NCBI GenBank assembly: GCA_916048095.2
Contig: OU696591.1
Coordinates: forward strand, 3,568,568 to 3,632,567
Direction: 5' to 3'
Length of the DNA: 64,000 bases
Origin: Sacculina carcini
Taxonomy: Eukaryota; Arthropoda; Thecostraca; Sacculinidae
Shown: one piece after another, positions 1 to 8,588 of the stretch
How the letters are laid out: every line of letters starts with the position of its first letter
Numbering within the stretch: position 1 is the stretch's first letter
Notes under the pieces: generated by a model
Seen by the model: the letters and a program-made list of their open reading frames with translations, nothing else
Databases searched by the model: none
What the model was told of the DNA's origin: nothing
Program-made: the position numbers and the translations under genes

Positions 1-763
1 TTCTTTATTTTCTTTATTTTCTTTATTTTCTTTATTTTCTTTATTTTCTTTATTTTCTTTATTTTCTTTATTTTCTTTATTTTCTTTATTTTCTTTATTT
101 TCTTTATTTTCTTTATTTTCTTTATTTTCTTTATTTTCTTTATTTTCTTTATTTTCTTTATTTTCTTTATTTTCTTTATTTTCTTTATTTTCTTTATTTT
201 CTTTATTTTCTTTATTTTCTTTATTTTCTTTATTTTCTTTATTTTCTTTATTTTCTTTATTTTCTTTATTTTCTTTATTTTCTTTATTTTCTTTATTTTC
301 TTTATTTTCTTTATTTTCTTTATTTTCTTTATTTTCTTTATTTTCTTTATTTTCTTTATTTTCTTTATTTTCTTTATTTTCTTTATTTTCTTTATTTTCT
401 TTATTTTCTTTATTTTCTTTATTTTCTTTATTTTCTTTATTTTCTTTATTTTCTTTATTTTCTTTATTTTCTTTATTTTCTTTATTTTCTTCATTTTCTT
501 TATTTTCTTTATTTTCTTTATTTTCTTTATTTTCTTTATTTTCTTTATTTTCTTTATTTTCTTTATTTTCTTTATTTTCTTTATTTTCTTTATTTTCTTT
601 ATTTTCTTTATTTTCTTTATTTTCTTTATTTTCTTTATTTTCTTTATTTTCTTTATTTTCTTTATTTTCTTTATTTTCTCCATTTTCTTTATTTTCTTTA
701 TTTTATTTATTTTATTTATTTTCTTTATTTTATTTATTTTCTTTATTTTATTTATTTTATTTA
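1..763. repeat. Minisatellite block T0 (partial)
   Basis: Cut by the window start. Almost uniform TTTTCTTTA. Single variants TTTTCTTCA (near 490) and TTTTCTCCA (near 680) break the run, and TTTTATTTA units become frequent in the last 70 bp before L1. Confidence 0.99.
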
Positions 764-826
764 ATTCATCCAATTTATTTCGATTATTTGTGTGTAGAGT
801 TTAGTGTTGAGTGAAGAAAGTTATTA

Positions 827-894
827 CCTGGCTGGGATTCGAACCGAGGTCCTCGGGGTTCGAGCAGAGTCTTACGCGGTTCGGCCATTGTAGA
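827..894 (-). ncRNA. tRNA-like element with Pol III box A and box B (reference copy)
   Basis: Read on the - strand. Box B is GGTTCGAATCC at 845-835, an exact match to the tRNA consensus GGTTCGANNCC. Box A is TGGCCGAACCGC at 887-876, close to TRGCNNAGYNGG. The boxes are 42 nt apart start to start, against about 44 in a tRNA. The T arm is CTCGG, loop TTCGAAT, CCCAG, with one C-C mismatch. The acceptor arms (TCTACAA and CCAGGTA) do not pair and the D stem is poor, so this is not a working tRNA. It resembles the head of a tRNA-derived SINE or a tRNA-derived promoter. The same element occurs in all 53 spacers. Transcription is inferred only. Confidence 0.62.
844..856. other. Palindrome CCGAGGTCCTCGG inside the tRNA-like element
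   Basis: Perfect odd dyad with arms CCGAGG and CCTCGG around a central T. The outer bases TTCGAA (left) and TTCGAG (right, after two extra G) allow the stem to continue with a 2-nt bulge. In RNA or extruded DNA this long hairpin would compete with the tRNA fold. S5 and S10 carry a G-to-T change in it. Confidence 0.7.
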
Positions 895-921
895 TGTTCA
901 AGAGAGATGGTTTATATGTGG

Positions 922-929
922 TATATATA
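922..929 (-). promoter_or_regulatory. TATATATA box upstream of the tRNA-like element
   Basis: If the - strand RNA starts at 894 (7 nt before box A, as in tRNA numbering), TATATATA lies at -35 to -28, the usual place for a TATA element that helps TFIIIB or TBP. The box is symmetrical, so a + strand use directed at the right is equally possible from sequence. I saw it intact in both spacer types. Confidence 0.5.
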
Positions 930-941
930 GTGCGCAAGCAC
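930..941 (+). other. Small hairpin GTGC-GCAA-GCAC
   Basis: A 4-bp stem closed by GCAA, a GNRA-type tetraloop if transcribed from the + strand. It ends six bases before the point where long and short spacers diverge. Could be chance. Confidence 0.4.
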
Positions 942-960
942 GAGTGTACAATTAATATAT

Positions 961-1350
961 AGAATTGTGAGATACTTGTGGCGCACATGATACAATTGTG
1001 GCGCACGTATTAGATATATTAATGTTTATTATATTTGGTTATGCTAACTAAATTAATTTAGAGTTGTGAGACAAATGCACATGATACAATTGTGGCGCGC
1101 GTATTTGGTATATTAATGTTTATTATATTATGTTATGCTAATTAAATAAATTTAGAGAATTGTGAAACACTTGTGACGCACATGATACAATTGTGGCGCG
1201 CGTATTAGGTATATTAATGTTTTTTAAATTAGTTTGAGAATTAAATTAATTCATAGAATTGTGAGACACTTGTGGCGCACATGATACAATTGTGGCGCAC
1301 GTATTTCGTATATTAATGTTTATTATATTAGGTTATGATAATTAGTTGTG
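961..1350. repeat. Four tandem AT-rich subrepeats (~94-101 bp)
   Basis: Copies start at about 961, 1060, 1156 and 1255. Each begins AGAATTGTGA or a variant, contains ACATGATACAATTGTGGCGC (starting at 985, 1079, 1180 and 1279) and then TATATTAATGTTT. Copy 2 lacks several bases near CTTGTGG. Inside copy 1 the 11-mer TTGTGGCGCAC occurs twice, 20 bp apart (976-986 and 996-1006). Each copy has the palindrome ACAATTGT. The four copies differ more from one another than the same copy differs between spacers, so this inner duplication is older than array expansion. Confidence 0.92.
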
Positions 1351-1367
1351 TTAAGACAAGTTGATTT

Positions 1368-1372
1368 AAAAA
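1368..1372 (-). terminator. T5 run on the - strand (second met)
   Basis: AAAAA on + reads TTTTT on -, a possible Pol III stop for transcripts entering from the right. L21 and L23-L25 have six A here. Confidence 0.35.
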
Positions 1373-1390
1373 TATAATGAAATTAAATTG

Positions 1391-1395
1391 AAAAA
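1391..1395 (-). terminator. T5 run on the - strand (first met)
   Basis: AAAAA on +. For a - strand transcript coming from the right, this is the first run of four or more T after the minisatellite, any short spacer and the GC module. Present at the equivalent place in the long spacers; short spacers have none. Confidence 0.4.
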
Positions 1396-1470
1396 TATTT
1401 ATCAAGTGTGTTTAAACGGGTGAATAGACGGTGGATGGTAGAAGATGTCTATAACAATGATTTGTTCAAA

Positions 1471-1484
1471 CTGCGCATGCGCAG
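1471..1484. promoter_or_regulatory. NRF1-like palindrome CTGCGCATGCGCAG, copy 1
   Basis: Perfect 14-bp palindrome containing TGCGCATGCGCA, the ideal NRF1 (Drosophila Ewg family) core. Followed directly by ACGTCA. Confidence 0.55.
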
Positions 1485-1497
1485 ACGTCAGCGCGGT

Positions 1498-1518
1498 ATC
1501 ACGTACGCGGTGCGTGAT
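1498..1518. other. Inverted repeat in the GC module
   Basis: Arms ATCACGTAC and GTGCGTGAT around GCG, with one non-Watson-Crick position in nine. The second half-copy has lost this dyad. Confidence 0.6.
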
Positions 1519-1529
1519 TGTGCACCATC

Positions 1530-1542
1530 CAAGGTTACCTTG
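1530..1542. promoter_or_regulatory. Dyad CAAGGTTACCTTG
   Basis: Arms CAAGGT and ACCTTG around a central T. Paralogous to the CAAGGTGACCTTG at 1632-1644. Confidence 0.55.
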
Positions 1543-1545
1543 AGA

Positions 1546-1560
1546 TGGCGCCAGACTGGC
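1546..1560. other. Overlapping palindromes TGGCGCCA and GCCAGACTGGC
   Basis: TGGCGCCA at 1546-1553 and GCCAGACTGGC at 1550-1560 share four bases. Copies L23 and L24 carry a G-to-A change that breaks the second dyad. Confidence 0.55.
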
Positions 1561-1579
1561 GGGGAATGTGTTTGATGTA

Positions 1580-1593
1580 CTGCGCATGCGCAG
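1580..1593. promoter_or_regulatory. NRF1-like palindrome CTGCGCATGCGCAG, copy 2
   Basis: Identical to the copy at 1471-1484, 109 bp downstream. Confidence 0.55.
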
Positions 1594-1631
1594 ACGTCAG
1601 CGCGGTATCATGGTGTGTGCATTGCATCAGC

Positions 1632-1645
1632 CAAGGTGACCTTGA
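1632..1645. promoter_or_regulatory. Dyad CAAGGTGACCTTG with nuclear-receptor half site
   Basis: The right part TGACCTTGA (1637-1645) is the exact complement of TCAAGGTCA, the monomer site of the ERR, SF-1 and FTZ-F1 receptors. In L18 and L19 the site reads TGACTTTGA. Confidence 0.5.
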
Positions 1646-1647
1646 AT

Positions 1648-1668
1648 GCAGTGCTGAGTCAGCACTGC
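1648..1668. promoter_or_regulatory. 21-bp perfect dyad containing a T-MARE
   Basis: Arms GCAGTGCTGA and TCAGCACTGC around a central G. The core TGCTGAGTCAGCA (1652-1664) is the exact 13-bp T-MARE bound by large and small Maf and CNC/bZIP dimers, with an AP-1 site (TGAGTCA) at its centre. Confidence 0.6.
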
Positions 1669-1676
1669 TGACGTCA
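1666..1676. promoter_or_regulatory. CRE TGACGTCA / partial C-MARE
   Basis: TGACGTCA at 1669-1676 is the full CREB/ATF palindrome. With TGC before it, it also matches 11 bases of the C-MARE. It lies 6 bp before the first minisatellite unit. Confidence 0.55.
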
Positions 1677-1682
1677 TCTATA

Positions 1683-2348
1683 TTTTCTTTATTTTCTTTA
1701 TTTTCTTTATTTTCTTTATTTTCTTTATTTTCTTTATTTTCTTTATTTTCTTTATTTTCTTTATTTTCTTTATTTTCTTTATTTTCTTTATTTTCTTTAT
1801 TTTCTTTATTTTCTTTATTTTCTTTATTTTCTCTATTTTCTTTATTTTCTTTATTTTCTTTATTTTCTTTATTCTCTTTATTTTCTTTATTTTCTTTATT
1901 TTCTTTATTTTCTTTATTTTCTTTATTTTCTTTATTTTCTTTATTTTCTTTATTTTCTTTATTTTCTCTATTTTCTCTATTTTCTTTATTTTCTTTATTT
2001 TATTTATTTTCTTTATTTTATTTATTTTATTTATTTTCTTTATTTTCTTTATTTTCTTTATATTCTTTATTTTATTTATTTTCTTTATTTTATTTATTTT
2101 CTTCATTTTATTTATTTTATTTATTTTATTTATTTTCTTTATATTCTTTATTTTATTTATTTTCTTTATTTTATTTATTTTCTTCATTTTATTTATTTTC
2201 TTTATTTTCTTTATTTTCTTTATTTTCTTTATTTTCTTTATTTTATTTATTTTCTTCATTTTATTTATTTTCTTTATTTTCTTTATTTTCTTTATTTTCA
2301 TTATTTTCTTTATTTTCTTTATTTTCTTTATTTTATTTATTTTATTTA
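1683..2348. repeat. Minisatellite block T1
   Basis: 666 bp, 74 units exactly. Left half TTTTCTTTA with some TTTTCTCTA; right half rich in TTTTATTTA, TTTTCTTCA and TATTCTTTA. Counterpart of T5. Confidence 0.99.
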
Positions 2349-2534
2349 ATTCATCCAATTTATTTCGATTATTTGTGTGTAGAGTTTAGTGTTGAGTGAA
2401 GAAAGTTATTACCTGGCTGGGATTCGAACCGAGGTCCTCGGGGTTCGAGCAGAGTCTTACGCGGTCCGGCCATTGTAGATGTTCAAGAGAGATGGTTTAT
2501 ATGTGGTATATATAGTGCGCAAGCACGAGTGTTA
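2349..2534. repeat. Short spacer S1 (reference copy)
   Basis: 186 bp. Same as the first 168 bp of a long spacer (tRNA-like element 2412-2479, TATATATA after it), then GAGTGT joins TATTTTC of the next block. It has C at 2466 where every long spacer has T, changing the conserved A14 of box A to G on the - strand. Confidence 0.97.
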
Positions 2535-3137
2535 TTTTCTTTATTTTCTTTATTTTCTTTATTTTCTTTATTTTCTTTATTTTCTTTATTTTCTTTATTT
2601 TCTTTATTTTCTTTATTTTCTTTATTTTCTTTATTTTCTTTATTTTCTTTATTTTCTTTATTTTCTTTATTTTCTTTATTTTCTTTATTTTCTTTATTTT
2701 CTTTATTTTCTTTATTTTCTTTATTTTCTTTATTTTCTTTATTTTCTTTATTTTATTTATTTTATTTATTTTATTTTTTTTTTATTTTTTTTTTTTTTCA
2801 TTTATTTTCTTTATTTTCTTCATTTTCTTTATTTTCTTCATTTTCTTTATTTTCTTTATTTTCTTTATTTTCTTTATTTTCTTTATTTTCTTTATTTTCT
2901 TTATTCTCTCTATTTTCTTTATTTTCTTTATTTTATTTATTTTCTTTATTTTCTTTATTTTATTTATTTTCTTTATTTTATTTATTTTATTTATTTTATT
3001 TATTTTCTTTATTTTATTTATTTTCTTCATTTTATTTATTTCATTTATTTTCTTTATTTTCTTTATTTTCTTTATTTTCTTTATTTTCTTTATTTTCTTT
3101 ATTTTCTTTATTTTCTTTATTTTATTTATTTTATTTA
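2535..3137. repeat. Minisatellite block T2
   Basis: 603 bp, 67 units. Contains a poly-T tract at about 2774-2798, also found in T6 and T17, that still adds up to whole 9-bp units. Confidence 0.99.
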
Positions 3138-4056
3138 ATTCATCCAATTTATTTCGATTATTTGTGTGTAGAGTTTAGTGTTGAGTGAAGAAAGTTATTA
3201 CCTGGCTGGGATTCGAACCGAGGTCCTCGGGGTTCGAGCAGAGTCTTACGCGGTTCGGCCATTGTAGATGTTCAAGAGAGATGGTTTATATGTGGTATAT
3301 ATAGTGCGCAAGCACGAGTGTACAATTAATATATAGAATTGTGAGATACTTGTGGCGCACATGATACAATTGTGGCGCACGTATTAGATATATTAATGTT
3401 TATTAAATTTGGTTATGCTAACTAAATTAATTTAGAGTTGTGAGACAAATGCACATGATACAATTGTGGCGCGCGTATTTGGTATATTAATGTTTATTAT
3501 ATTATGTTATGCTAATTAAATAAATTTAGAGAATTGTGAAACACTTGTGACGCACATGATACAATTGTGGCGCGCGTATTAGGTATATTAATGTTTTTTA
3601 AATTAGTTTGAGAATTAAATTAATTCATAGAATTGTGAGACACTTGTGGCGCACATGATATAATTGTGGCGCACGTATTTCGTATATTAATGTTTATTAT
3701 ATTAGGTTATGATAATTAGTTGTGTTAAGACAAGTTGATTTAAAAATATAATGAAATTAAATTGAAAAATATTTATCAAGTGTGTTTAAACGGGTGAATA
3801 GACGGTGGATGGTAGAAGATGTCTATAACAATGATTTGTTCAAACTGCGCATGCGCAGACGTCAGCGCGGTATCACGTACGCGGTGCGTGATTGTGCACC
3901 ATCCAAGGTTACCTTGAGATGGCGCCAGACTGGCGGGGAATGTGTTTGATGTACTGCGCATGCGCAGACGTCAGCGCGGTATCATGGTGTGTGCATTGCA
4001 TCAGCCAAGGTGACCTTGAATGCAGTGCTGAGTCAGCACTGCTGACGTCATCTATA
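3138..4056. repeat. Long spacer L2
   Basis: tRNA-like element 3201-3268; GC module 3845-4050. Carries TATTAAATTTGG (about 3402) and GATATAATTG (about 3657), markers shared only with L4 and L10. Confidence 0.97.
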
Positions 4057-4263
4057 TTTTCTTTATTTTCTTTATTTTCTTTATTTTCTTTATTTTCTTT
4101 ATTTTCTTTATTTTCTTTATTTTCTTTATTTTCTTTATTTTCTTTATTTTCTTTATTTTCTTTATTTTATTTATTTTCTTCATTTTATTTATTTTCTTTA
4201 TTTTCTTTATTTTCATTATTTTCTATATTTTCTTTATTTTCTTTATTTTATTTATTTTATTTA
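4057..4263. repeat. Minisatellite block T3
   Basis: 207 bp, 23 units. Ends with a TTTTCATTA, TTTTCTATA pair shared with T7, T9, T18 and T20. Confidence 0.99.
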
Positions 4264-4449
4264 ATTCATCCAATTTATTTCGATTATTTGTGTGTAGAGT
4301 TTAGTGTTGAGTGAAGAAAGTTATTACCTGGCTGGGATTCGAACCGAGGTCCTCGGGGTTCGAGCAGAGTCTTACGCGGTCCGGCCATTGTAGATGTTCA
4401 AGAGAGATGGTTTATATGTGGTATATATAGTGCGCAAGCACGAGTGTTA
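4264..4449. repeat. Short spacer S2
   Basis: tRNA-like element 4327-4394, C variant in box A. Confidence 0.96.
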
Positions 4450-5268
4450 TTTTCTTTATTTTCTTTATTTTCTTTATTTTCTTTATTTTCTTTATTTTCT
4501 TTATTTTCTTTATTTTCTTTATTTTCTTTATTTTCTTGATTTTCTTGATTTTCTTGATTTTCTTTATTTTCTTTATTTTCTTTATTTTCTTTATTTTCTT
4601 TATTTTCTTTATTTTCTTTATTTTCTTTATTTTCTTTATTTTCTTTATTTTCTTTATTTTCTTTATTTTCTTTATTTTCTTTATTTTCTTTATTTTCTTT
4701 ATTTTCTTTATTTTCTTTATTTTCTTTATTTTCTTTATTTTCTTTATTTTCTTTATTTTCTTCATTTTCTTCATTTTCTTCATTTTCTTTATTTTCTTTA
4801 TTTTCTTTATTTTCTTTATTTTCTTTATTTTCTTTATTTTCTTTATTTTCTTTATTTTCTTTATTTTCTTTATTTTATTTATTTTATTTATTTTATTTAT
4901 TTTATTTATTTTATTTATTTTATTTATTTTATTTATTTTCTTTATTTTATTTATTTTCTTTATTTTCTTTATTTTCTTTATTTTCTTTATTTTCTTTATT
5001 TTCTTTATTTTCTCTATTTTCTTTATTTTCTTTATTTTATTAATTTTCTTGATTTTATTTATTTTCTTTATTTTCTTTATTTTATTTATTTTATTTATTT
5101 TATTTATTTTCTTTATTTTATTTATTTTCTTCATTTTATTTATTTCATTTATTTTCTTTATTTTCTTTATTTTCTTTATTTTCTTTATTTTCTTTATTTT
5201 CTTTATTTTCTTTATTTTCTTTATTTTCTTTATTTTCTTTATTTTCTTTATTTTATTTATTTTATTTA
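4450..5268. repeat. Minisatellite block T4
   Basis: 819 bp, 91 units. Has three TTTTCTTGA units near 4535-4560, three TTTTCTTCA near 4760-4790, then a TTTTATTTA run. T8 and T19 repeat this order with two TTTTCTTGA. Confidence 0.99.
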
Positions 5269-6187
5269 ATTCATCCAATTTATTTCGATTATTTGTGTGT
5301 AGAGTTTAGTGTTGAGTGAAGAAAGTTATTACCTGGCTGGGATTCGAACCGAGGTCCTCGGGGTTCGAGCAGAGTCTTACGCGGTTCGGCCATTGTAGAT
5401 GTTCAAGAGAGATGGTTTATATGTGGTATATATAGTGCGCAAGCACGAGTGTACAATTAATATATAGAATTGTGAGATACTTGTGGCGCACATGATACAA
5501 TTGTGGCGCACGTATTAGATATATTAATGTTTATTATATTTGGTTATGCTAACTAAATTAATTTAGAGTTGTGAGACAAATGCACATGATACAATTGTGG
5601 CGCGCGTATTTGGTATATTAATGTTTATTATATTATGTTATGCTAATTAAATAAATTTAGAGAATTGTGAAACACTTGTGACGCACATGATACAATTGTG
5701 GCGCGCGTATTAGGTATATTAATGTTTTTTAAATTAGTTTGAGAATTAAATTAATTCATAGAATTGTGAGACACTTGTGGCGCACATGATACAATTGTGG
5801 CGCACGTATTTCGTATATTAATGTTTATTATATTAGGTTATGATAATTAGTTGTGTTAAGACAAGTTGATTTAAAAATATAATGAAATTAAATTGAAAAA
5901 TATTTATCAAGTGTGTTTAAACGGGTGAATAGACGGTGGATGGTAGAAGATGTCTATAACAATGATTTGTTCAAACTGCGCATGCGCAGACGTCAGCGCG
6001 GTATCACGTACGCGGTGCGTGATTGTGCACCATCCAAGGTTACCTTGAGATGGCGCCAGACTGGCGGGGAATGTGTTTGATGTACTGCGCATGCGCAGAC
6101 GTCAGCGCGGTATCATGGTGTGTGCATTGCATCAGCCAAGGTGACCTTGAATGCAGTGCTGAGTCAGCACTGCTGACGTCATCTATA
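5269..6187. repeat. Long spacer L3
   Basis: tRNA-like element 5332-5399; GC module 5976-6181. I saw no difference from L1. Confidence 0.97.
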
Positions 6188-6853
6188 TTTTCTTTATTTT
6201 CTTTATTTTCTTTATTTTCTTTATTTTCTTTATTTTCTTTATTTTCTTTATTTTCTTTATTTTCTTTATTTTCTTTATTTTCTTTATTTTCTTTATTTTC
6301 TTTATTTTCTTTATTTTCTTTATTTTCTTTATTTTCTTTATTTTCTTTATTTTCTCTATTTTCTTTATTTTCTTTATTTTCTTTATTTTCTTTATTCTCT
6401 TTATTTTCTTTATTTTCTTTATTTTCTTTATTTTCTTTATTTTCTTTATTTTCTTTATTTTCTCTATTTTCTCTATTTTCTTTATTTTCTTTATTTTATT
6501 TATTTTCTTTATTTTATTTATTTTATTTATTTTCTTTATTTTCTTTATTTTCTTTATATTCTTTATTTTATTTATTTTCTTTATTTTATTTATTTTCTTC
6601 ATTTTATTTATTTTATTTATTTTCTTTATATTCTTTATTTTATTTATTTTCTTTATTTTATTTATTTTCTTCATTTTATTTATTTTATTTATTTTATTTA
6701 TTTTCTTTATTTTCTTTATTTTCTTTATTTTCTTTATTTTCTTTATTTTATTTATTTTCTTCATTTTATTTATTTTCTTTATTTTCTTTATTTTCTTTAT
6801 TTTCATTATTTTCTTTATTTTCTTTATTTTCTTTATTTTATTTATTTTATTTA
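6188..6853. repeat. Minisatellite block T5
   Basis: 666 bp, 74 units, the same length and variant order as T1 apart from small internal shifts. Its sequence recurs as the right half of T16. Confidence 0.99.
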
Positions 6854-7039
6854 ATTCATCCAATTTATTTCGATTATTTGTGTGTAGAGTTTAGTGTTGA
6901 GTGAAGAAAGTTATTACCTGGCTGGGATTCGAACCGAGGTCCTCGGGGTTCGAGCAGAGTCTTACGCGGTCCGGCCATTGTAGATGTTCAAGAGAGATGG
7001 TTTATATGTGGTATATATAGTGCGCAAGCACGAGTGTTA
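6854..7039. repeat. Short spacer S3
   Basis: tRNA-like element 6917-6984, C variant. Confidence 0.96.
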
Positions 7040-7669
7040 TTTTCTTTATTTTCTTTATTTTCTTTATTTTCTTTATTTTCTTTATTTTCTTTATTTTCTT
7101 TATTTTCTTTATTTTCTTTATTTTCTTTATTTTCTTTATTTTCTTTATTTTCTTTATTTTCTTTATTTTCTTTATTTTCTTTATTTTCTTTATTTTCTTT
7201 ATTTTCTTTATTTTCTTTATTTTCTTTATTTTCTTTATTTTCTTTATTTTCTTTATTTTCTTTATTTTCTTTATTTTCTTTATTTTATTTATTTTATTTA
7301 TTTTATTTTTTATTTATTTTTTTTTTTTTTCATTTATTTTCTTTATTTTCTTCATTTTCTTTATTTTCTTCATTTTCTTTATTTTCTTTATTTTCTTTAT
7401 TTTCTTTATTTTCTTTATTTTCTTTATTTTCTTTATTCTCTCTATTTTCTTTATTTTCTTTATTTTATTTATTTTCTTTATTTTCTTTATTTTATTTATT
7501 TTCTTTATTTTATTTATTTTATTTATTTTATTTATTTTCTATATTTTATTTATTTTCTTCATTTTATTTATTTCATTTATTTTCTTTATTTTCTTTATTT
7601 TCTTTATTTTCTTTATTTTCTTTATTTTCTTTATTTTCTTTATTTTCTTTATTTTATTTATTTTATTTA
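7040..7669. repeat. Minisatellite block T6
   Basis: 630 bp, 70 units, with the poly-T tract at about 7305-7331. Confidence 0.99.
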
Positions 7670-8588
7670 ATTCATCCAATTTATTTCGATTATTTGTGTG
7701 TAGAGTTTAGTGTTGAGTGAAGAAAGTTATTACCTGGCTGGGATTCGAACCGAGGTCCTCGGGGTTCGAGCAGAGTCTTACGCGGTTCGGCCATTGTAGA
7801 TGTTCAAGAGAGATGGTTTATATGTGGTATATATAGTGCGCAAGCACGAGTGTACAATTAATATATAGAATTGTGAGATACTTGTGGCGCACATGATACA
7901 ATTGTGGCGCACGTATTAGATATATTAATGTTTATTAAATTTGGTTATGCTAACTAAATTAATTTAGAGTTGTGAGACAAATGCACATGATACAATTGTG
8001 GCGCGCGTATTTGGTATATTAATGTTTATTATATTATGTTATGCTAATTAAATAAATTTAGAGAATTGTGAAACACTTGTGACGCACATGATACAATTGT
8101 GGCGCGCGTATTAGGTATATTAATGTTTTTTAAATTAGTTTGAGAATTAAATTAATTCATAGAATTGTGAGACACTTGTGGCGCACATGATATAATTGTG
8201 GCGCACGTATTTCGTATATTAATGTTTATTATATTAGGTTATGATAATTAGTTGTGTTAAGACAAGTTGATTTAAAAATATAATGAAATTAAATTGAAAA
8301 ATATTTATCAAGTGTGTTTAAACGGGTGAATAGACGGTGGATGGTAGAAGATGTCTATAACAATGATTTGTTCAAACTGCGCATGCGCAGACGTCAGCGC
8401 GGTATCACGTACGCGGTGCGTGATTGTGCACCATCCAAGGTTACCTTGAGATGGCGCCAGACTGGCGGGGAATGTGTTTGATGTACTGCGCATGCGCAGA
8501 CGTCAGCGCGGTATCATGGTGTGTGCATTGCATCAGCCAAGGTGACCTTGAATGCAGTGCTGAGTCAGCACTGCTGACGTCATCTATA
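7670..8588. repeat. Long spacer L4
   Basis: tRNA-like element 7733-7800; GC module 8377-8582. Same two markers as L2 and L10. Confidence 0.97.

Larger units (their letters stand above)
1471..1676. promoter_or_regulatory. GC-rich palindrome module (reference copy)
   Basis: About 200 bp rich in CpG in an otherwise very AT-rich array. It consists of two diverged half-copies offset by 109 bp, each beginning CTGCGCATGCGCAGACGTCA and each having a CAAGGTNACCTTG dyad downstream. The second half adds a MARE and a CRE next to the minisatellite. Density of perfect dyads is far above the surroundings. It resembles a CpG-type promoter or enhancer cassette. Whether any factor binds is unknown. It occurs in all 26 long spacers and in no short spacer. 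Confidence 0.6.
764..1682. repeat. Long spacer L1 (reference copy)
   Basis: This 919-bp copy is the reference for the detailed entries below. Order: conserved left flank 764-826; tRNA-like element on the - strand 827-894; TATATATA 922-929; four AT-rich subrepeats 961-1350; A-runs 1368-1372 and 1391-1395; GC-rich palindrome module 1471-1676; then minisatellite at 1683. The left 168 bp are shared with the short spacers, up to the bases GAGTGT. Overlapping open frames on both strands in the GC module are not supported as genes (see the rejected items). Confidence 0.97.

Noticed and set aside
1-763. Telomeric repeat
   Set aside because: TTTTCTTTA does not match known telomere repeats, lacks G-richness on either strand, and is interrupted by complex spacers.
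1-763. Triplex (H-DNA) forming mirror repeat
   Set aside because: The A in each unit breaks the pyrimidine tract every nine bases and the unit is not a mirror repeat, so a stable triplex is unlikely.
827-894. A functional tRNA gene on the - strand
   Set aside because: Acceptor arms do not pair, the D stem is broken, the anticodon loop lacks a proper U33 context, and the T stem has a mismatch. Only the promoter boxes are tRNA-like.
961-1350. Ribosomal intergenic spacer or 5S cluster
   Set aside because: No rRNA or 5S sequence is seen anywhere, and the tRNA-like boxes do not have the 5S arrangement.
1402-1587. 61-codon - strand frame repeated in all 26 long spacers
   Set aside because: Conservation follows from array homogeneity. 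The variants I saw (in L7/L13, L18-L20, L20, L23/L24) all change an amino acid. It overlaps palindromes and an opposite open frame, and has no recognisable domain.
764-1682. Long spacer as an intact transposon
   Set aside because: No terminal inverted repeats, no target-site duplications at the minisatellite edges, no transposase or reverse transcriptase. A tRNA-derived SINE origin of the left part remains possible.
1678-2358. Lysine/isoleucine-rich - strand frames across the minisatellite blocks
   Set aside because: They start at TTG in the spacer edge and exist only because one - strand frame of TAAAGAAAA lacks stops. Low-complexity product without family resemblance.
1518-2399. Long + strand open frame running from the GC module through T1 into S1, with equivalents after most long spacers (Phe-Ser-Leu repeats)
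   Set aside because: TTTTCTTTA is open in all three + frames, so length is no evidence. The first codon is TTG. A downstream ATG at 1545 has a good context, but in L23 and L24 a stop follows four codons later. The variants I noticed in the unique part (in L15, L18/L19, L23/L24) all change or truncate the protein; none was silent. The repeat product is an implausible Phe/Leu/Ser polymer.
2479-3138. + strand frames starting at the ATG in short spacers (Phe-Leu-Tyr repeats)
   Set aside because: Only about 20 codons are non-repetitive and they overlap the tRNA-like element and TATA. The rest is minisatellite read-through.
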